From the NCBI GenBank assembly GCA_017619935.1, contig JAFZRJ010000007.1:1-47150 (forward strand): a stretch of 47,150 nt of DNA. Reading direction: 5' to 3'. The notes beneath the pieces were generated by a model that saw nothing but the letters and a program-made list of their open reading frames with translations, was not told the origin of the DNA and ran no database searches. This document shows positions 1 through 8,164 of this stretch, piece after piece; within the stretch, counting starts at the first letter, position 1, and each line of letters starts with the position of its first letter. The DNA comes from Muribaculaceae bacterium (GTDB taxonomy: Bacteria; Bacteroidota; Bacteroidia; Bacteroidales; Muribaculaceae). Position numbers and translations under genes: made by a program.

Positions 1-40
1 CACGCCGGGCCTCCAGTCTGGAGGCCGTCGGGCGAAAGGC

Positions 41-153
<113 letters not shown>

Positions 154-192
154 GGAGCCGTGGTTCAGCGATGGACCGCGGTTCCTTTTTTT
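154..192 (+). terminator. rRNA operon terminator 1
   Basis: A 13-bp stem (GGAGCCGTGGTTC against GGACCGCGGTTCC, with G-T pairs allowed) has a 6-nt loop and is followed by eight T. It lies directly behind the 5S gene. Confidence 0.9.
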
Positions 193-288
193 GTATGCGT
201 ATGTGCGCTGTTCCCGATCCCGCGGTGCCGTCGGCGTGGACCACGCCAGATGGTACGAGTTAGTGGGAGAGTAGGTAGCCGCCCCCTA
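193..288 (+). pseudogene. Decayed second copy of 5S rRNA
   Basis: The 3' half matches the intact 5S closely (CCACGCC, GATGGTAC, GTGGGAGAGTAGGTAGCCGCCCCCTACGG in pieces) at a constant offset of 136 bases. Upstream, CTGTTCCCGATCCCG at 208 still resembles CTCTTCCCATTCCG of the intact gene at the same offset, but the 5' half is otherwise unrecognisable. Its first bases coincide with the tail of terminator 1. It is best read as a tandem duplicate of 5S plus terminator whose 5' half has decayed. It is unlikely to form a functional 5S. Confidence 0.75.
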
Positions 289-289
289 C

Positions 290-328
290 GGAGCCGTGGT
301 TCAGCGATGGACCGCGGCTCCTTTTTTT
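290..328 (+). terminator. rRNA operon terminator 2 (duplicate)
   Basis: This near-identical copy of terminator 1 lies 136 bases downstream. One stem base differs (CGGCTCC instead of CGGTTCC), turning a G-T pair into a G-C pair, so the stem is preserved or stronger. Seven T follow. Confidence 0.88.
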
Positions 329-487
329 ATCTGCATCTAGAAAGAAAATGCGGGAATAGACCGATTAATTATCAATAAATTAGTAAATTTGCATCGCAAA
401 AGACCAAAGAGGTTTTGTCGTGGCGCTTTCTGACGTATAAATCGATGAAAGGCACGCCATTAAGAATGTAAATAATAATTATCAGAT

Positions 488-2272
488 ATGTCAATAGATA
501 GTATATTGTCGGCCGCTACCGCCGATGCGGTAAAGGCGCTTTACGGTGTAGATTTTCCCGTCGAGAAAATTGTGCCCCAGACCACCAAGAAGGAGTTTGA
601 GGGTAATGAAACCATCGTGGTATTCCCGTTTTTAAAGGCTTCGCGCAAATCGCCTGAGGCAACCGCCCATGAGATTGGCGATTACATGCTGGAGCATTGC
701 GATGCTGTGGAGAAGTTCAATGTGATTAAGGGCTTCCTCAACATTACGGTGAAGCCGTCGTTCTGGACCAATGTGCTCAATCATGTGTCATCGACACCAA
801 ATTACGGCTTTGTCCCCGTTACCGACGACAGTCAGTTGGTGATGATTGAATATTCGTCGCCGAACACCAACAAGCCACTTCACTTGGGCCATGTGCGTAA
901 CAATTTGCTGGGTTTCAGCCTGTCGCGCATTATGGAAGCCAATGGTTACAAGGTGGTGAAGACCAATATTGTGAACGACCGCGGCATCCACATCTGTAAG
1001 TCGATGCTGGCCTGGCAAAAGTGGGGCAACGGCGCCACTCCCGAATCGACCGGCAAGAAAGGCGACCACTTGATAGGTGACTACTATGTGGAATTTGACA
1101 AGCACTACAAGGCCGAACTGAAAGAACTTCAGGCTCAGGGCATGAGTGAAGAAGAGGCCGAAAAGAATTCGTCGCTCATGCAGGAGGCTCGCGCCATGCT
1201 CAAGCGTTGGGAAGACGGCGATGAGGAGATTCGTTCATTGTGGCGCATGATGAATGAGTGGGTCTATGCCGGATTTGACGAGACCTACAAGCGCTTGGGC
1301 GTGTCGTTTGACAAGATATATTACGAAAGTGAGACCTATCTTGAGGGCAAGGAAAAAGTGCTTGAAGGAATTTCCAATGGCGTGTTCTATCGCAAGGAAG
1401 ACGGCAGTGTGTGGGCCGACCTCACCAGTGAAGGTCTTGACCATAAGTTGTTGCTGCGCAGCGACGGCACATCGGTTTACATCACTCAAGACATCGGCAC
1501 CGCCAAATTGCGCTATCAGGATTATCCCATCGACCGCATGATATATGTGGTTGGTAATGAGCAGAATTACCACTTCCAGGTCTTGTCGCTTCTGCTCGAC
1601 AAGTTGGGCTTCAAGTGGGGCAAGGACTTGATTCATTTCTCCTACGGCATGGTGGAATTGCCCAACGGAAAGATGAAATCGCGCGAAGGCACAGTGGTAG
1701 ATGCCGATGAGTTGATGGACGAGATGATAGGTACAGCCCGCGAGATGAGCCAAGAGCCCGGTCGTCTCGAAGGTTTGTCGGACGAGGAGAAGGAGAACGT
1801 GTTGCGCATCATCGGTCTTGGAGCGTTGAAATATTTCATTCTCAAGGTTGATCCGCGCAAGAACATGCTTTTTAATCCACAGGAATCCATTGATTTCAAT
1901 GGCAACACCGGTCCGTTCATTCAATATACCTATGCCCGCATCCAGTCGTTGCTCCGCAAGTCGACCGACGACATCGACGGCGTTGACATCAGCACCGTCT
2001 CGCCTAATGAGAAAGAGACATCGCTCATCCAGCGCCTTGCTGACTTTACAACTGCCGTGGCCGATGCCGGGAAGAATTATAGTCCTGCGTTGATAGCCAA
2101 CTATGTGTATGATTTGGCCAAAGAATTCAACCAGTTCTATCACGACTACAGCATCCTACGGGAGGAAGATCCCGCTGTGCGTGTGTTCCGTCTGAAGCTT
2201 TCGCGCACCGTGGGCGAGATTATTGCCCGCGCCTTGAGCTTGTTGGGCATGGAAGTGCCTCAGCGTATGTAA
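488..2272 (+). CDS. argS: Arginyl-tRNA synthetase
   Basis: Class I aminoacyl-tRNA synthetase that charges tRNA-Arg with arginine using ATP, in the cytoplasm. The 594-residue length is normal for bacterial ArgRS. The N-terminal region (about 1-115) fits the ArgRS-specific Add-1 domain. The HIGH signature appears as HLGH at residues 132-135 after SSPNTNKP. The KMSKS-type loop is KMKSREG near residue 395. The C-terminal helical region with NFNGNTGPFIQYTYAR-like text and the final QRM is typical of the DALR anticodon-binding domain. A -7 element TAAATTTG lies at 384-391, leaving a leader of about 90 nt; no clear -33 element is seen. It stands alone between the rRNA end and a Bax-inhibitor-type gene. 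Confidence 0.97.
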   Translation: MSIDSILSAATADAVKALYGVDFPVEKIVPQTTKKEFEGNETIVVFPFLKASRKSPEATAHEIGDYMLEHCDAVEKFNVIKGFLNITVKPSFWTNVLNHVSSTPNYGFVPVTDDSQLVMIEYSSPNTNKPLHLGHVRNNLLGFSLSRIMEANGYKVVKTNIVNDRGIHICKSMLAWQKWGNGATPESTGKKGDHLIGDYYVEFDKHYKAELKELQAQGMSEEEAEKNSSLMQEARAMLKRWEDGDEEIRSLWRMMNEWVYAGFDETYKRLGVSFDKIYYESETYLEGKEKVLEGISNGVFYRKEDGSVWADLTSEGLDHKLLLRSDGTSVYITQDIGTAKLRYQDYPIDRMIYVVGNEQNYHFQVLSLLLDKLGFKWGKDLIHFSYGMVELPNGKMKSREGTVVDADELMDEMIGTAREMSQEPGRLEGLSDEEKENVLRIIGLGALKYFILKVDPRKNMLFNPQESIDFNGNTGPFIQYTYARIQSLLRKSTDDIDGVDISTVSPNEKETSLIQRLADFTTAVADAGKNYSPALIANYVYDLAKEFNQFYHDYSILREEDPAVRVFRLKLSRTVGEIIARALSLLGMEVPQRM

Positions 2273-2321
2273 TTGGCATGGATTTTGCACTACATCACCT
2301 GTTATGTAAATAGAAGAAACA

Positions 2322-3053
2322 ATGAATAACAACGATTTTTATCCTTACCCCGACAGCTATTCATCGGCCATTCAAGCCGAGAATGAAATGTCGCTGAGCA
2401 ATTACGTCGCTCGCGTGATGCGTCGTGTGTACGGGAAGATGTTCTTAGGACTGTTGGCGACCGCGTTGACCTCGTTTGCCGTTTTGACCAGCGGGTCGCT
2501 GATGGCGATGCTCATGTCGCATCCGGCAGTGTTTTGGGTGCTGATGTTTGTGGAATTGGGCCTTGTGTTGGCCATTGGAGCCGCCATCGACAAGTTGAGC
2601 ACGGGCACTGCCACCGCGCTGTTCTATCTCTATAGCGTGGTGAACGGATTGGTGCTGACACCCATATTCCTGGTATATACCTTGTCGTCGATTGCTTACA
2701 CGTTTGCAATCACTTCTTTGACGTTTGGCGCGATGACGATATTCGGCTACGTTACCAAGCAGGACTTGACCAAGTTTGGCGCTATCTTGTTCATGGCGCT
2801 CATCGGACTGATTATTTGTGTCGTGGTGAATCTGTTCCTTCACAGTACGGCCATGGAATGGTTCATCAGCATCGCCGGAGTTCTGATTTTTATCGGCCTG
2901 ACGGCATGGGACACTCAGAAAATCAAGAAGATGGCGGCCATGGCCGACCAGAGCCAGGTGGGCAAGGTGGCCACACTGGGCGCACTGAGCCTGTATCTTG
3001 ACTTTATCAATTTGTTCTTGTATTTGCTGCGTTTCTTCGGCAGCCGTGAATGA
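2322..3053 (+). CDS. Bax inhibitor-1/YccA family membrane protein
   Basis: Integral membrane protein of 243 residues in the Bax inhibitor-1 (BI-1/YccA/YetJ) family. Bacterial relatives include a pH-gated calcium leak channel (YetJ) and the FtsH-interacting YccA, but the role here cannot be told from sequence. After a soluble N-terminus of about 35 residues there are six to seven hydrophobic segments. The late segments carry the family pattern GLTAWDTQKIKKM, and the C-terminus contains ALSLYLDFINLFLYLLRFFG, with the conserved aspartates of the pore. It lies 49 bases after argS on the same strand and has an intrinsic terminator behind it, so argS read-through is possible. Confidence 0.93.
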   Translation: MNNNDFYPYPDSYSSAIQAENEMSLSNYVARVMRRVYGKMFLGLLATALTSFAVLTSGSLMAMLMSHPAVFWVLMFVELGLVLAIGAAIDKLSTGTATALFYLYSVVNGLVLTPIFLVYTLSSIAYTFAITSLTFGAMTIFGYVTKQDLTKFGAILFMALIGLIICVVVNLFLHSTAMEWFISIAGVLIFIGLTAWDTQKIKKMAAMADQSQVGKVATLGALSLYLDFINLFLYLLRFFGSRE

Positions 3054-3080
3054 TAAAAAAGTTGTAAAAACTGAAAGAAG

Positions 3081-3112
3081 GGTGATGAAAATGGTTTCAT
3101 CGCCTTTTTTTT
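3081..3112 (+). terminator. Intrinsic terminator after the Bax-inhibitor gene
   Basis: GGTGATGAAA and TTTCATCGCC form a 10-bp stem with a 4-nt loop, followed by eight T. Confidence 0.88.
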
Positions 3113-3182
3113 ATGCCCGTTCACACAATAAAATGGGGTGTTTTGGAGTTATATAAATCAGAAAATATCAAAGACGATAGTT

Positions 3183-4355
3183 ATGAATATTCGATTAAAA
3201 ACAGGTATAGTGGTTGCCGCTCTGTTGGTTGCCGTCCAGGCTATGGCCCAGGATCACGATGACTTTAACCCCATCAACACAGGTGTGGCCATGCTGGGCA
3301 TCTCGTCCGACGCCCGTGGTGCATCGATGGGTGACTTGGGTGCCGCCACCGACCCCGATGTGAACTCTCAATACTGGAACCCGTCAAAATATGCCTTTGC
3401 CTATAGTTCAGCAGGCGTGTCCATTTCCTATACGCCCTGGTTGCGCAAGATTGTCAACGACATCTATCTGGCCAATCTGACGGGATATTGGAAAATCGGC
3501 TCGAGCGACAACCAGGCCGTGAGTGCCTCGCTGCGTTACTTCTCTTACGGTGAAATCAACCAGACCGAAGGAGGTACCGCCATCGCCAGCATCCACCCGT
3601 TTGAGTTGGCTGCCGATGTGGGTTACTCACGCAAACTGTCGGAGAAGTTTTCTATGGGTGTTGCCTTGCGTTATATCTATAGCGATTTGGGCTTCAACAC
3701 GATAGAGGATGGCAAGACGGCCTCTTCGGCATTTGCCGCCGACATCAGCGGCTACTATACGACCTATCCGGTCATTGGCCGTAACGAGTGCCAGTTGTCG
3801 CTGGGTTTCAACATCTCCAATATCGGTTCCAAGATTGCTTACGGAGGTGACCAAGACAATCAGGCGTTTTTGCCCGCCAACCTGAAGATTGGTACCGCCT
3901 TCACCTTCCCCTTGGCCGACTACCACAACTTGACTATCGGTGTTGACGCCAACAAGTTGCTCGTGCCCGCCAAGCCTCGTTTGCAGGACTTCGGCGACGG
4001 TAGTCCCGAATATCAAAAAGAATATGAAGATGCCTTGGAAGCCTGGAAAAACAAATCATCCATCTCGGGTATTTTCGATTCCTTCGGCAGTGACTTCGCC
4101 AAGCGCATCAATTTGTCGGTGGGTGCCGAGTATGTTTACAACCAGCAGTTCTTCCTGCGTGGCGGTTACTACTACGAGAGCGCCTATAACGGCGACCGCC
4201 AGTACTTTGGCCTCGGCGCCGGCTTCTCGCTGAACGTGTTGCGTCTGGATGCAGGCTACATGATTGCTACCAAGCAAAACAGCCCGCTTGACCAGACCCT
4301 GCGTTTCACACTGTCGTTCGACATGGATGGTATCAAGAGCCTCTTTGGCCGATGA
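3183..4355 (+). CDS. porV: PorV-type T9SS outer membrane protein
   Basis: Outer membrane beta-barrel of the FadL-like PorV/LptO family. In the type IX secretion system PorV receives cargo from the SprA translocon and brings it to the PorU sortase. The protein is 390 residues from the ATG at 3183. That start gives a clean signal peptide ending AVQAMAQ; an in-frame ATG 45 bases upstream would only add a hydrophilic leader. The mature start has the family pattern (NTGVAMLGISSDARGASMGD, then QYWNPSKYAF), followed by alternating strands and a C-terminal strand with LRFTLSFD. It overlaps ispF by four bases (ATGA), so the two are probably translationally coupled. The assignment rests on pattern recognition; PorQ-like or other PorV paralogues remain possible. 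Confidence 0.85.
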   Translation: MNIRLKTGIVVAALLVAVQAMAQDHDDFNPINTGVAMLGISSDARGASMGDLGAATDPDVNSQYWNPSKYAFAYSSAGVSISYTPWLRKIVNDIYLANLTGYWKIGSSDNQAVSASLRYFSYGEINQTEGGTAIASIHPFELAADVGYSRKLSEKFSMGVALRYIYSDLGFNTIEDGKTASSAFAADISGYYTTYPVIGRNECQLSLGFNISNIGSKIAYGGDQDNQAFLPANLKIGTAFTFPLADYHNLTIGVDANKLLVPAKPRLQDFGDGSPEYQKEYEDALEAWKNKSSISGIFDSFGSDFAKRINLSVGAEYVYNQQFFLRGGYYYESAYNGDRQYFGLGAGFSLNVLRLDAGYMIATKQNSPLDQTLRFTLSFDMDGIKSLFGR

Positions 4356-4825
4356 GAATAGGATTCGGATATGACGTACACCGCGTTGTAGAGGGGCGGG
4401 AATTATGGCTGGGTGGTGTCAAGATAGACCACCCGCTTGGTTTGTTGGGTCACAGCGATGCCGACGTGGCGATACATGCGTTGTGCGACGCCCTGCTGGG
4501 AGCCGCCTGCCTGCGTGACATCGGTTATCATTTCCCCGACAGTGATCCGCGATATAAAGGCATAGACAGCCGCAAGTTGCTGCGCGAGGTATGTCGTCTG
4601 CTCGATGAGCAGGGCTATGAGTTGGTCAATTGCGACATCACCATCTGTGCCGAGCGTCCTAAAATCAATCCTCACATTCCAGCCATGCAAGAGCAGTTGG
4701 CACAATGCATGAACTGCGCTGCAGGTCAAGTGTCCGTCAAGGCCACCACCACCGAGCGCCTCGGCTTCACAGGGCGTGAAGAGGGCATCGCCGCCTATGC
4801 CGTTGCCCTGATTACCGAAAAGTAG
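4352..4825 (+). CDS. ispF: 2-C-methyl-D-erythritol 2,4-cyclodiphosphate synthase
   Basis: Fifth enzyme of the MEP isoprenoid pathway: it converts CDP-methylerythritol 2-phosphate to the cyclic diphosphate, releasing CMP. The 157-residue length matches the family. Metal ligands are visible as D8 and H10 in GYDVH and H42 in DVAIH. The GHSDAD motif follows the first strand, and the C-terminus has KATTTERLGFTGREEGIA, the nucleotide-binding end. The start codon overlaps the stop of porV (ATGA at 4352-4355). Pairing of porV with ispF implies co-transcription but no shared pathway. Confidence 0.97.
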   Translation: MRIGFGYDVHRVVEGRELWLGGVKIDHPLGLLGHSDADVAIHALCDALLGAACLRDIGYHFPDSDPRYKGIDSRKLLREVCRLLDEQGYELVNCDITICAERPKINPHIPAMQEQLAQCMNCAAGQVSVKATTTERLGFTGREEGIAAYAVALITEK

Positions 4826-4853
4826 CCAGTCATGAGGGATGTGACTGCATGAG

Positions 4854-6563
4854 ATGCAATTTTTGTTAGATATTTTATTCCCTTCTGTTCGATTGCGTGG
4901 ATTGCTCCATGCCACCTTCATTGTGATGGTAGCGTGCGTGGCGACGTGCTGCCACCGCGTGAGCGACACCGAGGCGAGGCTCATCGCCATCGACTCGCTG
5001 GTGTGCGACCAGCCCGACAGCGCCCTCTCGCTGCTGGCCGGCATCAACGGTGACTCGCTGCGGGGCGAGGAACGCGCCTATCATGCTCTGCTCACCGTGC
5101 AGGCACTCTACAAGGCCTATATCCCTGCCACGAGCGACACGCTCATCCGCCGCGCGTGGGACTACTACCGCGACCGCGGCTCTTACGACCGCCGCATCCG
5201 TGCCATGCTCTACATGGGCACCGTCGCCGAGGAGCTCGGCCACCCCGACTCCGCCATGCGCTGGTACAAGCGCACCGAACTAGAATCCCGCCCCGATGAC
5301 CACTACCATCGCGGCTATGCCCTGATGGCCATGGCATATTTATATAGGACAGTTGATATGTCTTTACCTGATGCCATTGATAAATATAGAGAGGCTCTAA
5401 GCAACTTTGAACAAAACAATAAATGTGACACGAGCAGTTATATGTTTTGTATAATGCAATTAGGCACATCTTATCGCACCATTAATAGTGACAGTGCTTA
5501 CTTCTATTTATCGGAAGCGATAAAACTATGTGACCAATTTAACTTTCAATCAACGAAACAAGACGTTCTTATCGGCTTAGCTGGTTATTACTATTCACAG
5601 GAAGATTTTAATAATACAATTATTCACGCTAAAAAAGCGGTTCAGTCTAATAATTTGAATGATAGCCAATTACTTGAAGGTTGCTATTATATTTCTTTGT
5701 CTTTTTCTGAACTTGGTAATGTGGATTCTGCTAAGTATTATTTCAATTTAATGCCCAAATGTGTTGATTCTTTAGATAGTATAAAATATTTGAGCGCGAA
5801 AGCCGAAATTGAGAATCTAATTGGCCATCATAATAATTACTTATATCTCAGTGCACAAAGTGACAGTATTGCCGATACATGGCTTATTTCATCTCAGAAT
5901 AATGGTCTGAAACATATAGAACTTGCAATTTCTAAAGAAATCAATTCAAGACAAACAAGTAGCTATTTATTACAAAATAACAAATATAAAATAATTATTT
6001 CATTGCTTGTTGCAATTATTGTTGTGTTGATTTTTTTCAACAGCAACAGTAAACAGAAAAGGGAAATCAAAGCTTTATCTGATTTAGTCAAGCAGCTGGA
6101 ATGGCAAAAGATGGAAGCCGAGCAGGCAAATCACACGGATGATGAGATTTTGAGGAAAATAGGCCTCCAATCATATTGCGTCAACGAATTGTTCAAGGGC
6201 GTGGTCTATTCCGGCAAAAGAGGCGCTTCAATCTTTAAGCTGTTGTTCGAGGGCAAATCGAAGAAAGAGTCCGGCATCATTTCGGTCAAAGTTCCCGACG
6301 ACTTTTGGTCCAAGTTGGGTGAATATGTTGACGCGGCCTACCCGAATGCCTTCGAGAACATGAAAAAAGCCGGGATAGAGCTGACCGAAAAAGAGGCCAA
6401 CATCATTTCTTTGGACTGTCTGCAAATCCCCAATGCCGTCATTGAACATATCTTGGGGTACGGTGAGCGTTCATTGGCGCCGATAAAATCAAAACTGATA
6501 TCTGAAATCGGAGAAGGGGAAACCGACATCATAAAAATCTTACAAAAATACAGCGACCAATGA
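4854..6563 (+). CDS. TPR protein with one transmembrane segment and C-terminal regulatory domain
   Basis: A 569-residue protein of a layout common in Bacteroidales: a lipoprotein-like or signal-anchor N-terminus (hydrophobic stretch ending near VATCC), tetratricopeptide-type helical repeats over about residues 30-340, one transmembrane helix near 378-396 (IIISLLVAIIVVLIFF), a short coiled coil, and a soluble C-terminal domain of about 150 residues. In related proteins the C-terminal part is a DNA-binding or signalling region, but no certain helix-turn-helix can be claimed here. Base composition is oddly mixed: codons 1-160 are GC-rich, about 5335-6110 is strongly AT-rich, and the end returns to neutral. 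It starts 28 bases after ispF. The ligand and output are unknown. Confidence 0.8.
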   Translation: MQFLLDILFPSVRLRGLLHATFIVMVACVATCCHRVSDTEARLIAIDSLVCDQPDSALSLLAGINGDSLRGEERAYHALLTVQALYKAYIPATSDTLIRRAWDYYRDRGSYDRRIRAMLYMGTVAEELGHPDSAMRWYKRTELESRPDDHYHRGYALMAMAYLYRTVDMSLPDAIDKYREALSNFEQNNKCDTSSYMFCIMQLGTSYRTINSDSAYFYLSEAIKLCDQFNFQSTKQDVLIGLAGYYYSQEDFNNTIIHAKKAVQSNNLNDSQLLEGCYYISLSFSELGNVDSAKYYFNLMPKCVDSLDSIKYLSAKAEIENLIGHHNNYLYLSAQSDSIADTWLISSQNNGLKHIELAISKEINSRQTSSYLLQNNKYKIIISLLVAIIVVLIFFNSNSKQKREIKALSDLVKQLEWQKMEAEQANHTDDEILRKIGLQSYCVNELFKGVVYSGKRGASIFKLLFEGKSKKESGIISVKVPDDFWSKLGEYVDAAYPNAFENMKKAGIELTEKEANIISLDCLQIPNAVIEHILGYGERSLAPIKSKLISEIGEGETDIIKILQKYSDQ

Positions 6564-6668
6564 CATTTTGAGAGCGCTGTTAACAGGGTCGTTTTTTTCT
6601 TTGAGAAAAAATTTTTACAACAATCTAATAATCAACGAAATACGCGGTTAAATTTGTGGCTGAAAAAT

Positions 6669-6700
6669 TTTGAGTTAATAGGGTCGGTGTTTTATCTTTG
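6669..6700 (+). promoter_or_regulatory. Bacteroidota promoter for the secreted protein at 6744
   Basis: TTTG at 6669-6672 and TATCTTTG at 6693-6700 are separated by 20 nt, an exact match to the Bacteroides -33/-7 arrangement. It lies inside the longer reading frame that begins at 6654 and therefore supports the downstream start at 6744. Confidence 0.75.
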
Positions 6701-6743
6701 CACAAAAATTACCAATTCTATTAACCCCAAAATTATCAGAATC

Positions 6744-7670
6744 ATGAAAAAGTTTATTGTATTCATTGTTGCTTTACTGGGCATTTCGGTCGTTTCCAGT
6801 GCCGGTGATAATCAATATCCCATAGCAAAAGAAGGGAAAAAATGGGTCTATTATACTGTTCATTCGGATGGAAATTCCAGCACGCCCCGCTTCTATCCCT
6901 TGACTTACGAATTTGAAGGCGACACCGTCATCCAAGACGCGACCTATTTGATATTGTGGGAGGACAAGACACTCCCGGTATATGACAGTTACCATTTTTA
7001 CATTGTTGATTATACGCGCGAGAGGAAACAGGTGGCGTATGTGAGAGACACCTTTTCTCAATCGGTTGTTCTGTTGCACAGCGTTTTGGCCCGCAGGGCC
7101 GGTTCGTTGAAGCCTCTTACGGGAAAATTTATCCAGACCTATTACAATGACTGCACTTATGGAATCTATTGGTTTCCATTTGTTCAAGAACATTTTGATG
7201 ATGCGAAACTGACCAAAGCGCAAAGGGAGGAACTGTTCACGTTCACGGGAACTGAAACCATCACGCTGGAGAATGGAGAGCAGCGAACGTGCTGGAAGAC
7301 AAACGACCCAGGCAAAAAACTGATAGAAGGGATTGGTTATGTGACCACCACATTAATCCAAGATGGCCCAATCCCTGCAAACTTTATTGATTTTGACACG
7401 CCTAACGCATTGGAAATACGCAAACGAATATTTAGCCACTTGATTGAGGACGGCCAAATCATCTACAAGGGTGAATGGTATGACTTCATGCAGAAAACAG
7501 CTTTTGACCCAGACAATGCCCAGAGGGGCGACACGGGCATGAATGATGTTCCTGTGGTTGAGGCAGAGGACGGTGACGCACCGTACTACGACATGCAGGG
7601 CCACGGCGTGGCCGCCCCCACGCAGCCCGGCATCTACATCCACAACGGCCAGAAAGTGGTGGTGAAGTAA
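6744..7670 (+). CDS. Secreted protein with degenerate T9SS-like C-terminal tail
   Basis: A 308-residue protein of unknown function. The start at 6744 gives a signal peptide (MKKFIVFIVALLGI...SSAG) and lies about 36 nt behind the predicted transcription start; an upstream in-frame ATG at 6654 precedes the promoter. The mature part begins YPIAKEGKKWVYY, a beginning often seen in Bacteroidales exported proteins, and is rich in beta-strand character with an FTGTETITLENGEQRTCW segment. The last 35 residues (YYDMQGHGVAAP, then PGIYIHNGQKVVVK) form the short tail found on many exported proteins of this group, probably related to T9SS sorting domains. No catalytic motif is recognised. Confidence 0.82.
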   Translation: MKKFIVFIVALLGISVVSSAGDNQYPIAKEGKKWVYYTVHSDGNSSTPRFYPLTYEFEGDTVIQDATYLILWEDKTLPVYDSYHFYIVDYTRERKQVAYVRDTFSQSVVLLHSVLARRAGSLKPLTGKFIQTYYNDCTYGIYWFPFVQEHFDDAKLTKAQREELFTFTGTETITLENGEQRTCWKTNDPGKKLIEGIGYVTTTLIQDGPIPANFIDFDTPNALEIRKRIFSHLIEDGQIIYKGEWYDFMQKTAFDPDNAQRGDTGMNDVPVVEAEDGDAPYYDMQGHGVAAPTQPGIYIHNGQKVVVK

Positions 7671-8093
7671 ATGCTGCGGTGAGTGCTGAAGGCACGACGC
7701 AATACAGGCCGGGGTGAAGCGCAAGCGAAACCTCGGTTTTCGTTATCTCTCCCCAAAATCTAAGCTCTGAAAGAGCGACACAAAATCCATGCCGATGTGC
7801 CGCCCCTTCAGGGCTTGTGTGTGGGGAGGGGACGGCGTTTCATCCCCAGGGTTACGCCTTACGGCTCACCCTGGGCTAGGTTGTTCCGTGCTTTCAGCAC
7901 TTTTTGAGGTGGTTGAAGTTCCTCTCCGAGGCACCTGTTTGCTTGTCCGTCATGGACCAAGCAGCGAGGCCATCCGGCCCTCTCGCATGGTCTTTAACAC
8001 AGTAAGCCCCTTCGGGGCATTAAACGTCTTCGACGTCGCAATAGTAGCCGATGGCGTTGTGCCGTGCTTTCAGCACTTTTTGGTGGGGAGTCG
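7671..8093 (+). repeat. Non-coding block of small palindromes with TTC/GAA loops
   Basis: No gene is credible here. The block contains seven 13-base hairpins of the form five-base stem, three-base loop, five-base stem: 7683-7695 (GTGCT-GAA-GGCAC, one G-T pair), 7764-7776 (GCTCT-GAA-AGAGC), 7802-7814 (GCCCC-TTC-AGGGC, one mismatch), 7888-7900 and 8064-8076 (GTGCT-TTC-AGCAC, both), 8006-8018 (GCCCC-TTC-GGGGC) and 8024-8036 (ACGTC-TTC-GACGT). In the middle, CCCAGGGT at 7845-7852 pairs with ACCCTGGG at 7868-7875. Stems differ while the loop is kept; GAA loops lie on the left and TTC loops on the right, so the block is itself roughly an inverted repeat. From memory, similar text occurs in intergenic regions of other Bacteroidota; this was not checked. 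Confidence 0.75.
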
Positions 8094-8131
8094 AAAAAAA
8101 TCTGAAATCGAGGTTGGTTTCAGATTTTTTT
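8094..8131 (+). terminator. Perfect AT-rich hairpin, terminator-like
   Basis: Seven A plus TCTGAAA pairs with TTTCAGA plus seven T: a perfect 14-bp stem with a 10-nt loop, able to terminate in either direction. It lies directly upstream of a -7 element TAATTTTG (8134-8141) that probably serves the gene at 8165, so it would insulate that gene from upstream transcription. Confidence 0.72.
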
Positions 8132-8164
8132 GCTAATTTTGACGACAAGAAAAGAATTAGAGTG

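Noticed and set aside
160-378. 72-residue frame over the rRNA end
   Set aside because: It is made of the 5S duplicate and the two terminators; the translated repeats simply mirror the duplicated RNA.
1235-2143. 302-residue frame antisense to argS
   Set aside because: It is the shadow of a certain gene, with no signal or motif of its own.
7789-8136. 115-residue frame between the secreted protein and the dockerin gene
   Set aside because: It runs through the palindrome array and the AT hairpin; its text reflects repeated DNA, not a protein family.
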